A DNA stretch of 64,000 bases from Octadecabacter arcticus 238 (lineage in GTDB: Bacteria; Pseudomonadota; Alphaproteobacteria; Rhodobacterales; Rhodobacteraceae): contig NC_020908.1 of assembly GCF_000155735.2 (NCBI RefSeq), positions 186,001-250,000 on the forward strand. The letters run 5' to 3'. This document shows, in pieces, positions 15,979 to 25,176 of this stretch (the first letter of the stretch is position 1; every line of letters begins with the position of its first letter). The position numbers and the translations under genes are program-made. The notes below the pieces were generated by a model. That model was given only the letters and a program-made list of their open reading frames with translations, was not told where the DNA came from and did no database searches.

Positions 15979-17187
15979 ATGGTTAACGCAGCCCCGTGGC
16001 TCCATATTGTCGGCATCGGCGAAGACGGGATGGACGGGCTAACCCCCGCCACGCGCGCCGTTGTTGAGGCGGCAGATGTCATCATCGGTGGTGACCGTCA
16101 CCACACCTTGTCCGTCAATCCCACAGCAACCCGTATCGCATGGCCATCGCCCTTTGATGCCATGATCGAAACCCTGCAAACGCTCAAAGGCCAACGCGCC
16201 GTGGTCCTCGTCACGGGTGACCCGCTTTGGTTTTCCGTCGGCGCCCGCATCGGCCGCACGATCCCTGCTGGCGAACTCGTCTACCACCCGCAACTCAGCG
16301 CGTTCCAACTGGCCGCTGCCCGCATGGGCTGGTCGCTGGCGGATGTTGAAACCCTCACCGTGCATGGCCGCCCCGTGCAGCAGATGATCGCGTTTATTCA
16401 ACCTGATCAACGGCTTATCGTTCTGACGACGGGCGCAGACACGCCGGCGCAAATCGCAAAATTCTTGGCTGAGCGTGGTTTTGGAAAATCCAAAATGACC
16501 GTTCTCGCCGCGATGGGTGGGGAAAATGAGCTACGCTTTGACGGTGCCGCAAACGGTTGGTCCCACACTGTTCCGGCGTTCAATACCCTGTGTATCGACT
16601 GCATCGCAGCGCCTGACGCAGCCCTGCTGCCCCGCGTCCCCGGCCTTGCTGACGCGCTGTTTGTGTCTGACGGCACCATGACCAAACAAGAAGTCCGCGC
16701 CGCGACATTAGCCAAACTCATGCCGATGCGCGGCGCGCTGCTGTGGGACATTGGCACAGGCAGCGGCTCCGTCGCCATCGAATGGATGCGCGCTGCACGC
16801 TACGCACGTGCGATCGGCATCGAACCCCGCGCTGATCGGCGCGCAATGGCCGCACAAAACGCACTGGCACTGGGCGCACCAAAACTCGAATTGATCGACG
16901 GAACTGTCCCGCAAGCCCTTGAAAATCTTGACGCCCCTGACGCAGTTTTCATCGGCGGCGGGTTGTCACGCGAAACCTTTGATGCCGCCTTTGCCGCTCT
17001 GCGCCCCCTCGGCCGCCTCGTTGCAAACGCAGTGACGTTGGAATCCGAGGCCGAGCTGATTGCGCTGCATGAAATCCACGGCGGCGACCTCGTAAAGATC
17101 CAGACACATCGCGCCGAACCTGTCGGACGCCTCACCGGATGGCGCCCGTCCATGCCCGTGACGCAATGGAGCTTGATCAAAAGATGA
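15979..17187 (+). CDS. cobL: Precorrin-6Y C5,15-methyltransferase (decarboxylating) CobL
   Basis: A 402-residue two-domain enzyme. The N-terminal CbiE-type domain (about 1-200) begins LHIVGIGEDGMDGLTPATRAV, the tetrapyrrole methylase glycine motif. The C-terminal CbiT-type domain has LLWDIGTGSGSVAIEWMR, the SAM-binding motif of Rossmann methyltransferases. CobL methylates C-5 and C-15 and decarboxylates the C-12 acetate to give precorrin-8X. ATG 15979 starts the conserved part; upstream in-frame GTG codons lie in the GTGTAC repeat. The stop overlaps the cobI start (ATGA). The length is as expected for the fused CobL of the aerobic pathway. Confidence 0.96.
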   Translation: MVNAAPWLHIVGIGEDGMDGLTPATRAVVEAADVIIGGDRHHTLSVNPTATRIAWPSPFDAMIETLQTLKGQRAVVLVTGDPLWFSVGARIGRTIPAGELVYHPQLSAFQLAAARMGWSLADVETLTVHGRPVQQMIAFIQPDQRLIVLTTGADTPAQIAKFLAERGFGKSKMTVLAAMGGENELRFDGAANGWSHTVPAFNTLCIDCIAAPDAALLPRVPGLADALFVSDGTMTKQEVRAATLAKLMPMRGALLWDIGTGSGSVAIEWMRAARYARAIGIEPRADRRAMAAQNALALGAPKLELIDGTVPQALENLDAPDAVFIGGGLSRETFDAAFAALRPLGRLVANAVTLESEAELIALHEIHGGDLVKIQTHRAEPVGRLTGWRPSMPVTQWSLIKR

Positions 17188-17885
17188 ATGGCACATTATT
17201 TGGCGTCGGCCTCGGCCCGGGCGACCCCGACCTCATCACGCTCAAGGCCGCGCGTCTGATCGAAAACGCGACGACAATTGCCTACCCGACCCTCGCGGGG
17301 GGGGACAGTTTCGCGCGCGCCATTGCCGCCGACCTGATCAAACCTGATGCCCGCGAAATTCGCATGGACGTCCCCATGACAACCGCCCGCGAACCCGCAC
17401 AAGCCGCCTATGATAAAGGCGCGGCGGATATCGCTGCGATCCTCAAATCTGGTGAAGACGTTGTCTGCCTGTGCGAGGGCGATCCGTTCTTTTACGGCTC
17501 GTTCATGTACCTCCACGCGCGCCTTGCGCCCAAATTCACCGTCAAAGTTATCCCCGGCGTGACGTCTGTCACCGCCTGCGCCGCCGAGGCGGGCCAGCCT
17601 TTAGTGGCGCGAAACGAACGCCTGACCATATTGCCTGGCCCCATGGACGAGGCCACCCTGCGCGAACGTATCGCAGGCGCCGAAGCCGTCGCCATTATGA
17701 AAGTCGGCCGTCACCTGCCCAAGATCAAGGCGGTCATTGACGACCTCGGACTGACCGATCACGCCACTTACGTTGAACGCGCGACGCTGCCCGAACAAAT
17801 CATCACCCCGCTGCGCGATGCCCCTGAAAAGGCACCGTATTTTTCAATGATTCTCCTGACCAAAGGTGCCGATCCGTGGCTATAA
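17184..17885 (+). CDS. cobI: Precorrin-2 C20-methyltransferase CobI
   Basis: A 233-residue SAM-dependent tetrapyrrole methylase. The glycine motif GVGLGPGDPDLITLKAARLIE is at the N-terminus, the second motif LCEGDPFFYGSFMYLHARL near residue 96, and VIPGVTSVTACAAEAGQPL near residue 122. These match CobI/CbiL, which methylates precorrin-2 at C-20 to form precorrin-3A. The start at 17184 is fixed by the ATGA overlap with cobL. The end overlaps the next gene by ten bases. It is part of the cobL-I-J-M run. Confidence 0.96.
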   Translation: MNGTLFGVGLGPGDPDLITLKAARLIENATTIAYPTLAGGDSFARAIAADLIKPDAREIRMDVPMTTAREPAQAAYDKGAADIAAILKSGEDVVCLCEGDPFFYGSFMYLHARLAPKFTVKVIPGVTSVTACAAEAGQPLVARNERLTILPGPMDEATLRERIAGAEAVAIMKVGRHLPKIKAVIDDLGLTDHATYVERATLPEQIITPLRDAPEKAPYFSMILLTKGADPWL

Positions 17886-19717
17886 CTCCCGTCATTCTCG
17901 TCCTGTCGCGATCCGGCGAACCAACCGCCCACGCCATCGCGAGTGCCCTTAATTTTCCGGTGCATGGCCGCGAAAACCGTGTGGATCAGGCTGACGCCTT
18001 CTTCGCCAACGCGTTGGACCACGCCCGCGATCTGTTCGCTTCCGGCACCCCGATCATCGGCGTTTGCGCATCTGGCATCCTGATCCGTGGCGTCGCGCCC
18101 CTGCTGGCCGATAAAACCACCGAACCGCCGGTCATTTCCGTGTCTGACGATGGCAAGATTGTCGTTCCTCTCCTTGGTGGACATCATGGGGCGAACCGTC
18201 TTGCGCGTGACATTGCTGACGCCTTGCACGGCACCGCCGCCGTCACCACCGCAGGCGACGTGGCCCTTGGCGTGTCCCTCGATGAACCGCCCCTCGGCTA
18301 TCGCCTGCAAAACCCCGAAAACGCCAAATCCGTCATGGCGACGCTGTTGTCTGGCGGTGGTGTCACATGGAACGGTGCGCCAATTTTTGACGCCCAACTC
18401 CCTGCTGGCAACGACGTCGAACTCTGCGTCACCGAAAGCCCCGAACAGGGCAACGAAACCCGCCTTGTCTACCACCCGCAGCGCTTCACACTCGGCCTTG
18501 GCTGTGCCCGAAACGCCGATCCCGCCGACCTTTGGGACCTAGTTGAAGGAACTCTTAAGGCCAACAATATCGCCCACGGCGCCATTGCTTGTGTTGCCTC
18601 AATTGACCTCAAGGCAGACGAACCCGCGATCCTGCAAGCGGCCCAAAAATTCGGAGTTCCGCTGCGTCTGTTCACTGCAGCCGAACTCGAAACCGAAAGC
18701 CCCCGACTGGCCAATCCGTCCGACGTCGTCTTTGCTGAGGTCGGCTGCCACGGCGTATCTGAAGGTGCGGCCCTTGCCGCCGCTGGCACCGACGCAACGC
18801 TGAGCGTCGAAAAATCCAAAACCCTCACCGCGACCTGCGCTATCGCGCGCGCACCGGACCCCATCACCACGCTACATGGTCGCTCGCGTGGTCGCCTTTC
18901 GGTCGTAGGTATCGGCCCCGGGCAAGCGGCGTGGCGTACACCCGAAGTGTCCCGCCTTGTCGCTGACGCTGAAGAACTGGTGGGCTACGGATTGTATATT
19001 GATCTTCTCGGCCCGCTCGCCGCCGGAAAAACCCGCAGCGATTTCCCCCTTGGTGGCGAAGAAGCGCGGTGTCGCTACGCCCTCGAACAAGCCGCCCTTG
19101 GTAAGAACGTCGCGCTGGTCTGTTCCGGCGACGCGGGCATCTACGCCATGGGCGCGCTGGTGTTTGAACTGCTGGACCGGGCCCCGAATGAAGAAGGCGT
19201 CAGTGACGCCGCGCGGCGCACGGAAATTATCTGCTCCCCCGGCGTGTCGGCGCTGCAAGGGGCCGCTGCCCGCGCTGGCGCACCGCTTGGCCATGATTTC
19301 TGCACCATATCTCTGTCTGATCTTTTGACCCCACGCGCCGACATCATCCGCCGCCTGAACGCCGCCGCGCAGGGCGATTTCGTGATCGCGTTCTACAACC
19401 CCGTCTCAAAAACCCGCCGCACCCTGCTGGCTGAAGCGCGCGACATCTTGCTGCAACACCGCCCCGCCGACACGCCCGTCATGCTGGCCTCAAACCTTGG
19501 TCGCCCCACCGAACTGGTGCGCTATCGCCGTCTTGATGAACTGGAGGTGGACGAGGTCGACATGCTGACCGTGGTCCTCATCGGGTCCTCCAACTCCCGT
19601 CTTGCCCAGCTTGGCGAGGGCCCACGCATGTTCACGCCGCGCGGATATGCCCGCAAAATTGATGGTGATCTCGTCGCGAAACGCGATGACCCCTACCTTG
19701 AGGATCAAACACAATGA
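17876..19717 (+). CDS. cobJ: Fused CbiG/CobE-type protein and precorrin-3B C17-methyltransferase CobJ
   Basis: A 613-residue protein that joins families often encoded apart. Residues about 1-180 resemble the CbiG N-terminal domain (GVCASGILIRGVAPLLADK; VPLLGGHHGANRLA). Residues about 200-330 resemble the CobE/CbiG C-terminal domain (LGLGCARNADPADLW; FAEVGCHGVSEGAAL). From about residue 340 the CobJ methylase begins (VVGIGPGQAAWRTPE) with CSGDAGIYAMGALVFEL and IAFYNPVSKTRRTLL. CobJ methylates C-17 and drives ring contraction. The start is GTG 17876, inside the cobI end. Similar fusions are known in alphaproteobacteria; whether the CbiG-like part has its own activity is unclear. Confidence 0.94.
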   Translation: MAITPVILVLSRSGEPTAHAIASALNFPVHGRENRVDQADAFFANALDHARDLFASGTPIIGVCASGILIRGVAPLLADKTTEPPVISVSDDGKIVVPLLGGHHGANRLARDIADALHGTAAVTTAGDVALGVSLDEPPLGYRLQNPENAKSVMATLLSGGGVTWNGAPIFDAQLPAGNDVELCVTESPEQGNETRLVYHPQRFTLGLGCARNADPADLWDLVEGTLKANNIAHGAIACVASIDLKADEPAILQAAQKFGVPLRLFTAAELETESPRLANPSDVVFAEVGCHGVSEGAALAAAGTDATLSVEKSKTLTATCAIARAPDPITTLHGRSRGRLSVVGIGPGQAAWRTPEVSRLVADAEELVGYGLYIDLLGPLAAGKTRSDFPLGGEEARCRYALEQAALGKNVALVCSGDAGIYAMGALVFELLDRAPNEEGVSDAARRTEIICSPGVSALQGAAARAGAPLGHDFCTISLSDLLTPRADIIRRLNAAAQGDFVIAFYNPVSKTRRTLLAEARDILLQHRPADTPVMLASNLGRPTELVRYRRLDELEVDEVDMLTVVLIGSSNSRLAQLGEGPRMFTPRGYARKIDGDLVAKRDDPYLEDQTQ

Positions 19718-20481
19718 CTGTCTATTTCATCGGCGCAGGCCCAGGTGATCCCGAACTCCTGACACTGAAGGGCGCGCGCCTGATCTCCGAGTGTCCGGTC
19801 TGTCTGTATGCCGGGTCGCTGGTGCCCGAGGCCGTCGTCGCCAACGCCCCCAAAGACGCCATCGTGATGGACACGGCCCCCATGCACCTTGATGAAACAC
19901 ACGCTGAAATCGTCAAAGCTCATGCCAATGGCCAAGACGTTGCGCGGGTGCATTCCGGTGATCCGTCGCTGTATGGGGCCATCGCCGAACAAATCCGCCG
20001 CCTTAAGGCGGACGGGATCGATTATAAAATCATCCCCGGTGTGCCTGCCTATACCGCTGCCGCTGCGGCATTGGGGCAAGAATTGACCGTTCCCGAAGTC
20101 GCGCAATCCATCGTACTGACCCGTATGTCGATGAAATCAACGGGCATGCCCGCTGGCGAAACCTTGGATAATTTCGGGCGCACAGGCACGACGCTGGCGA
20201 TCCATCTTGGCATCCGCGCGCTGCGTGAAATCGAACGTCAGCTGATCCCGCATTACGGTGCCGATTGTCCCGTCGCAGTGATCTACCGCGTGGGCTGGCC
20301 GGACGAACTGATTCTCCGTGGCACGCTGTCTGATATCCGCGCCAAGGTGCGGGACGCCAAAATCACCCGCACCGCACTGATTCTACTTGGACCAGCATTG
20401 GCTGACGACAATGGCTTTCCGGACTCCGCGCTTTATGATGCGACCAAGCCCCATGTTTTAAGGCCCAAAGCCAAAACCTGA
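19714..20481 (+). CDS. cobM: Precorrin-4 C11-methyltransferase CobM
   Basis: A 255-residue SAM-dependent methylase. It starts MTVYFIGAGPGDPELLTLKG, the glycine motif of the family, and has HSGDPSLYGAIAEQIRRL near residue 78 and IPGVPAYTAAAAALGQELT near 107. CobM adds the C-11 methyl to precorrin-4. The start overlaps the cobJ stop in ATGA fashion. It is the last gene of the cob run on this strand. The genes for precorrin-6A reductase (CobK), precorrin-3B synthase (CobG/CobZ) and CobF are not in the window. Confidence 0.97.
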   Translation: MTVYFIGAGPGDPELLTLKGARLISECPVCLYAGSLVPEAVVANAPKDAIVMDTAPMHLDETHAEIVKAHANGQDVARVHSGDPSLYGAIAEQIRRLKADGIDYKIIPGVPAYTAAAAALGQELTVPEVAQSIVLTRMSMKSTGMPAGETLDNFGRTGTTLAIHLGIRALREIERQLIPHYGADCPVAVIYRVGWPDELILRGTLSDIRAKVRDAKITRTALILLGPALADDNGFPDSALYDATKPHVLRPKAKT

Positions 20482-20565
20482 CGGCGAAATGGCACGTGTC
20501 ATAAAAGGTTAACTTGACCGAAACCTATTATCCGCCATTCTGTGACTCGGGGAATGGAGATACCG

Positions 20566-20913
20566 ATGATTGAATCACTGCCACAATCGATCCGCAATGA
20601 ACTGCACGCGGCGCAATCAAAAGCCGCCGCAAAAAAATCCCGTTTGCGGATCATGGTGAATGGTGAAAGTTACCGGATTGAACGGATGACGGGCAGCGGT
20701 TTCGCGCTTAATATGGACGACGCGCCAAAGCTACGTGGTCTTGTCGATATCTATGATGGCGGACGCCACGTCAGCCAATGTCTGATCATTGCCGCAGCAC
20801 AGGACGGCGAACAGATGGTCTACGACTTCAAACGCAATACGGCCGCAGGTGACGGCGCACCGCTCGACTTTGAGCGGTTGGAAAACGCGCCTATTGCCTT
20901 ACTCGGCCGCTAA
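20566..20913 (+). CDS. Hypothetical protein, 115 aa
   Basis: A soluble 115-residue protein starting MIESLPQSIRNELHAAQSK. Residues 25-80 (RLRIMVNGESYRIERM...GLVDIYDGGRHVSQCLII) read as alternating beta strands, somewhat like a small beta-barrel such as PilZ, but the arginine motif of PilZ is absent and I do not assign it. ATG 20566 has a GGAG site eight bases upstream. The 3' end overlaps the convergent PatB-type gene by 15 bases. I do not recognise a family. Confidence 0.7.
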   Translation: MIESLPQSIRNELHAAQSKAAAKKSRLRIMVNGESYRIERMTGSGFALNMDDAPKLRGLVDIYDGGRHVSQCLIIAAAQDGEQMVYDFKRNTAAGDGAPLDFERLENAPIALLGR

Positions 20914-22095
20914 GTACTGTAAATCTTCGAAGGCATCTTGAATCCGCGCAATGGCGGCGTCGTTCATTGCGCGTGGCGCGCCGATGTTGAAGCGGTGGTG
21001 CAAAGCCCCGCCCGTGCCAAGATCATCGCCCGGTGACGGCAGCACGCGGGCCACATCATAAAGACGGGTGCGAATTTCGCCGTCCGACAGTCCCGTGCCG
21101 CTGAAATCGACCCAAGACAGAAACGTCGATTGCATCGGCATCACGGACACGCCGGGGATTACGCTGAGCCCGTCACTCAGCGCCTGCCTATCGGCGTCCA
21201 GCACCTGCATGAGCGCATCAACCCATGCGGCCCCTTCCGGTGTGTAGGCCGCGCAGGTCAAATCTGCGCCCAAGCGGTTCGGCTGAATGTCCATCGCCGC
21301 ATAAAGCACTGCAAAACGGTCACGCAACGCAGCGTCGGGAATAATCACATAGCCGGTCCGCAGTCCCGCAATATCAAAGGTTTTAGACGCCGCCGACATC
21401 ACCACAAGGTGTTGCAGCGCATCCGGCGCGTTCAGCGCGGTTGGGCTATGTTTGTACCCTGGAAATGTCAGATCCATATGGATTTCGTCCGACAGCAGCA
21501 GCAAATCGTTGCGCGCGCAAAAGGCCGACAGGGCCTGAATTTCCGCTGGTTCCCAAACACGGCCAGCGGGATTGTGCGGGCTGCAAAACAACACAGCCTT
21601 TTCAGCGCCCGTCAGCTGCGCCTCAAGCGTCTCAAGGTCCATACGAAACACGCCATCGTCATCAAGCACCAGCGCAGATTCGACCATAACGCGACCATTG
21701 CGGCGAATCTTTTTGGAAAATTCGTGGTAGACAGGGCTGAAAATAATAACGCCGTCGCCGGGTTCCGTCAGGGATTGCAACGTCAGGCCGACAGCGTTGC
21801 CGATCCCATGGGTGGCAAATACATGGGCAGGATCGGGCCGCCAGCCGTGGCGATTTTGATACCACCAAGCAACCCGTCCACCGAACGCGTCATAGTCGAA
21901 ATACCCGTATTCGCCGCACTTCAACAAGTCCTGCATGGCCGATTGCAAAACAGGGGCGGGCTGAAAATCCATCTGCGCAATCCACATCGGGATCATGTCC
22001 GTTGACGCAGGACGCCCCAAAAGTGAGCTCATCTTCAACCACTTCGTGCTGCGTCCGGTGGCGACATCTTTCGGGGTCTCAAAATCGAATTGCAT
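20899..22095 (-). CDS. PatB/MalY-type PLP-dependent C-S lyase (putative cystathionine beta-lyase)
   Basis: A 398-residue fold-type I PLP enzyme. The cofactor lysine is in VMSAASKTFDIAGLRTGYVI (about residues 228-247), where SASKTFNIAG is the typical MalY/PatB signature. Earlier blocks are LLKCGEYGYFDYDAFG, ATHGIGNAVGLTLQ, FCSPHNPAGRVW and LLSDEIHMDLTFPGY. Members cleave the C-S bond of cystathionine or related thioethers, or act as aminotransferases. The substrate cannot be settled here. It is divergent from the first deformylase gene. Confidence 0.88.
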   Translation of the reverse strand: MQFDFETPKDVATGRSTKWLKMSSLLGRPASTDMIPMWIAQMDFQPAPVLQSAMQDLLKCGEYGYFDYDAFGGRVAWWYQNRHGWRPDPAHVFATHGIGNAVGLTLQSLTEPGDGVIIFSPVYHEFSKKIRRNGRVMVESALVLDDDGVFRMDLETLEAQLTGAEKAVLFCSPHNPAGRVWEPAEIQALSAFCARNDLLLLSDEIHMDLTFPGYKHSPTALNAPDALQHLVVMSAASKTFDIAGLRTGYVIIPDAALRDRFAVLYAAMDIQPNRLGADLTCAAYTPEGAAWVDALMQVLDADRQALSDGLSVIPGVSVMPMQSTFLSWVDFSGTGLSDGEIRTRLYDVARVLPSPGDDLGTGGALHHRFNIGAPRAMNDAAIARIQDAFEDLQYLAAE

Positions 22096-22193
22096 AGGTG
22101 TACGTCCTTTTGATTTATTGGAAAACTAGTGGACGCCAATCCGAGTGCAAGTTGAAACGCCACACAGTTGCGCTTTGTGGGCTTCGCGATTAA

Positions 22194-22730
22194 ATGAACC
22201 GCATGACCTTGCGCTCCATCCTCCTTCATCCCGACCCGCGGCTTAAATCCGTGGCTGACCCCGTGGCAACGGTCGATAAGACTTTGCACGCTTTGGCTGA
22301 CGATATGCTTGAGACGATGTATGATGCACCGGGCATCGGCCTTGCCGCGCCGCAGCTTGGCATCATGCAGCGAATGCTGGTGATGGATTGCATCAAGGAC
22401 GACATGGAAACGCCGCAACCTATGGTGCTGATCAACCCGCGCGTTATTGCTGCGTCGAGCGAAACCAACATCTACGACGAAGGCTGCCTGTCTATCCCCG
22501 AACAATACGCAGAGGTGGAACGCTCTGCCGTGGTCAAAGTCGAATGGATGGATTTGAACGGCAAGACACAACAGGATGAATTTTCCGACCTCTGGGCGAC
22601 CTGCGTGCAGCATGAAATCGACCATCTAAACGGCAAGCTGTTCATTGACTACCTCAAGCCGCTCAAACGCCAGATGATCACCCGCAAGATGCAAAAACTG
22701 AAACGAGAGATAGCCCGTGGCAACGCGTGA
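22194..22730 (+). CDS. def: Peptide deformylase, copy 1
   Basis: A 178-residue metalloenzyme that removes the N-formyl group from new proteins. All three motifs are intact: GIGLAAPQLG (about residues 46-55), EGCLSIP (about 96-102) with the Cys metal ligand, and QHEIDHLNG with both His ligands and the catalytic Glu. A second possible start at 22203 gives MTLRSILLHPDPRLK, closer to the usual family beginning; neither start has a strong ribosome site. It is the first of three overlapping def-like genes followed by fmt. Confidence 0.95.
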   Translation: MNRMTLRSILLHPDPRLKSVADPVATVDKTLHALADDMLETMYDAPGIGLAAPQLGIMQRMLVMDCIKDDMETPQPMVLINPRVIAASSETNIYDEGCLSIPEQYAEVERSAVVKVEWMDLNGKTQQDEFSDLWATCVQHEIDHLNGKLFIDYLKPLKRQMITRKMQKLKREIARGNA

Positions 22731-23211
22731 CATCTGTCTGTGGCCAAACCGAGTCCTGACACAAACATGCGCAGACGTGGAATTGGACGATCCTGACCTC
22801 GTCGGGCTGATTGATGATTTGTTTGACACCATGTATCACGCCAAAGGACGCGGGCTTGCGGCCCCGCAGATCGGCGTCACAAAACGCGTTTTCGTCGTTG
22901 ATGTGACGTGGAAAGAAGGCACCCGCGATCCTCGCGCCTTCATCAATCCGCAGATCACCGAAACCGCTGGCGACATGCTGATCATGAATGAGCAATGCCT
23001 GTCGATCCCTGATATTCCGATGCCAGTCGCGCGCCCCGAACGCATCCAGCTGCGTTGGACCAGGCGTGATGGCGGGCTTGAGACAGCCGTCTTTGATGGC
23101 ATCCTCGCCCGCTGCATCCAGCACGAACTTGACCACCTGAACGGCACCGTGATTTTTGACCACCAAACGCCTGAAATGCGCACTGAATTGGAAGCCAGCT
23201 ATGCCCCATAG
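22717..23211 (+). CDS. def: Peptide deformylase, copy 2
   Basis: A 164-residue deformylase that starts at GTG 22717 inside the end of copy 1 (14-base overlap). The motifs are GRGLAAPQIGV, EQCLSIP (the usual EGCLS with Gln for Gly, the Cys ligand kept) and QHELDHLNG, so it should be active. It is diverged enough from copy 1 to be an old paralogue rather than a recent duplication. Its end overlaps the third copy by 11 bases, so all three are probably made from one mRNA. Confidence 0.93.
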   Translation: MATRDICLWPNRVLTQTCADVELDDPDLVGLIDDLFDTMYHAKGRGLAAPQIGVTKRVFVVDVTWKEGTRDPRAFINPQITETAGDMLIMNEQCLSIPDIPMPVARPERIQLRWTRRDGGLETAVFDGILARCIQHELDHLNGTVIFDHQTPEMRTELEASYAP

Positions 23212-23698
23212 ACCGTTCATCCCGTGGCCCGCAAAAGCCCTGCGCACACCTGCTGTCGAAGTGACTGAGATCACTGATGACATCCGCGCCCTGTGGGATG
23301 AGATGATCAACGCGATGGACGCCATGCCCGGTGTCGGCCTCGCGGCACCGCAACTGGGTGTGTCCCTGCGATTGGCCGTCGTTGATGCGTCCGACAAACG
23401 CGGCTCTGCGATCCGCATGGCCAATCCGACCATTTTGCACGCGTCCCACGAACTGCGCTTGCACGAAGAAGCGTCGCCCAATCTGCCGGGGCTGTCCGCA
23501 TCGCTTGAACGACCCCGCGCTGTTACGGTGCGGTTCATGAATGACGCAGGGATGTATGACCGCCGCGATTTTGTCGGTCTCTGGGCGACCAGTGTGCAGC
23601 ACCAGATCGATCATCTTGACGGTAAGATGTATTTCGACCGCTTAAGCCGCACCAAGCGCGATATGCTGCTGAAAAAAGCCCGCAAATTGGGCGGGTGA
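23201..23698 (+). CDS. Peptide deformylase-like protein, probably inactive (copy 3)
   Basis: A 165-residue deformylase-fold protein. The first motif is good (GVGLAAPQLGV), but where active enzymes have EGCLS it reads EEASPNLPG: the Cys metal ligand is Ser (codon 92) and the Leu and Ser are changed. In the third motif HEIDH is HQIDH, so the catalytic Glu is Gln (codon 135), while both His remain. Loss of both the Cys ligand and the general base makes deformylase activity unlikely. The reading frame is intact and coupled to copy 2 by an 11-base overlap, so it is probably still made and may have another role. Confidence 0.9.
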   Translation: MPHRPFIPWPAKALRTPAVEVTEITDDIRALWDEMINAMDAMPGVGLAAPQLGVSLRLAVVDASDKRGSAIRMANPTILHASHELRLHEEASPNLPGLSASLERPRAVTVRFMNDAGMYDRRDFVGLWATSVQHQIDHLDGKMYFDRLSRTKRDMLLKKARKLGG

Positions 23699-23782
23699 CT
23701 TGTTGCTAAGCGGCCCTTCGGGGAGAGTTTTCTGGCCAAAGTGGTGAAAATAGGATTTTCACCTGTGATGAAGGGGCAAGAT

Positions 23783-24691
23783 ATGCGCATTGTTTTCATG
23801 GGAACACCCGACTTTTCGGCGCCTATTCTGGATGCGCTGTTGGATGCGGGTCACGATATATGTGCCGTCTATTCGCAACCCCCAAGACCCGCAGGTCGCG
23901 GCAAAAAGGACCGCCCCAGCCCCGTGCAAACGCGCGCTGAAGCCCTTGGGCTGATAGTGCGCCATCCGATATCGCTTAAGGATACTGGCGCTCAGGCGGA
24001 TGTTGCGGCGCTAAATGCCGATATCGCGGTTGTCGTCGCTTATGGTCTGATCCTGCCGCAGGCGGTCTTGGATGCACCCGCATTGGGGTGCCTGAACATT
24101 CATGCGTCGTTGCTGCCTCGTTGGCGTGGCGCCGCTCCGATCCACCGCGCGATCATGGCGGGGGATTTGCAAACAGGGGTGTGCATTATGCAAATGGACG
24201 CTGGCCTCGATACGGGCGCGGTTCTGCTGCGCCGTGAATGTGACATCGACGCGGGCGAGACGACAGGCGAACTCCACGACAGGCTTTCCAACTTGGGTGC
24301 AGGCGCAATAACCGATGCACTGGCCGCGCTGCCAACCCTGACGCCAATCCCGCAACCGGACACAGGCGTCACTTACGCCGCCAAAATCGACAAAGCCGAA
24401 GCGCGCGTTGATTGGTCTAAATCCACACCCGACATCGTAAATCAAATTAACGGGTTGTCGCCCTTTCCTGGGGCGTGGGCACAGGCAGATGGTGAGCGGA
24501 TCAAGTTCCTCAAAGCCAGCATCGCCGACACAAACCTTCCGGCAGGACAGATATCGACAGCTGATGGTGACCTGCGCGTCGGCACCAGCGACGGCGCGGT
24601 CCGCATCCACATTCTGCAACGCGCAGGCAAGAAAGCTGCCCCGGCGCGTGAGGTCATACAAGGCTGGACCCCGCCCGCGAATTTCGCCTGA
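23783..24691 (+). CDS. fmt: Methionyl-tRNA formyltransferase
   Basis: A 302-residue enzyme that formylates Met-tRNA(fMet) using 10-formyl-tetrahydrofolate. The start [16 protein letters not shown], the segment [18 protein letters not shown], the folate and catalytic block [20 protein letters not shown] and the C-terminal tRNA-binding domain ([12 protein letters not shown]) are all standard. ATG 23783 has AAGGGG nine bases upstream; a longer frame from 23741 adds unconserved residues. Placement after the deformylase genes pairs addition and removal of the formyl group, the usual def-fmt order. Confidence 0.97.
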   Translation: MRIVFMGTPDFSAPILDALLDAGHDICAVYSQPPRPAGRGKKDRPSPVQTRAEALGLIVRHPISLKDTGAQADVAALNADIAVVVAYGLILPQAVLDAPALGCLNIHASLLPRWRGAAPIHRAIMAGDLQTGVCIMQMDAGLDTGAVLLRRECDIDAGETTGELHDRLSNLGAGAITDALAALPTLTPIPQPDTGVTYAAKIDKAEARVDWSKSTPDIVNQINGLSPFPGAWAQADGERIKFLKASIADTNLPAGQISTADGDLRVGTSDGAVRIHILQRAGKKAAPAREVIQGWTPPANFA

Positions 24692-24726
24692 TTACCAAAG
24701 CTTTCTGAACGCCGCAGCCGCAAACC

Positions 24727-25176
24727 TCAGCGTTTAAACGGTGCCATCCCCGCCCGCGCCAATTCATCCGCGCGTTCGTTTTCGGGGTGTCCGGCGTGCC
24801 CTTTGACCCATTTCCACGTCACATCATGGCGATCCCGCGCAGCGTCAAGCCGTTGCCAAAGATCAATATTCTTGATCTCGCCGCCCTTCTTTTTCCAGCC
24901 CTTGGCCTTCCAGCCGTAAATCCATTTGGTGATCCCGTCTTTGACGTAGGAACTGTCGGTCACGACGGTCAATGTCGATGGTCCCACCAAAGCTTCCAGC
25001 GCATTGATCGCGGCCAAAAGCTCCATGCGGTTGTTGGTGGTATGTGCCTCACCACCCTTGAGATTGCGTTCTTTCACAACCGCATCACCGTCACGCGCGA
25101 TCAACACGGCACCCCATCCCCCGGGGCCGGGATTACCGCTGCAGGCACCGTCTGTGTATGCAAATAGATCAGGCAT
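24727..25176 (-). CDS. rnhA: Ribonuclease HI
   Basis: A 149-residue type 1 RNase H, which cuts the RNA strand of RNA:DNA hybrids. The acidic catalytic residues are visible in order: [14 protein letters not shown] (Asp), [16 protein letters not shown] (Glu), [13 protein letters not shown] (Asp) and the C-terminal [15 protein letters not shown] (His and Asp). ATG 25176 begins [11 protein letters not shown], the family norm; an upstream in-frame ATG adds eight unconserved residues. It overlaps the methyltransferase gene by eight bases and ends the ispH-DUF3429-methyltransferase-rnhA series. Confidence 0.96.
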   Translation of the reverse strand: MPDLFAYTDGACSGNPGPGGWGAVLIARDGDAVVKERNLKGGEAHTTNNRMELLAAINALEALVGPSTLTVVTDSSYVKDGITKWIYGWKAKGWKKKGGEIKNIDLWQRLDAARDRHDVTWKWVKGHAGHPENERADELARAGMAPFKR

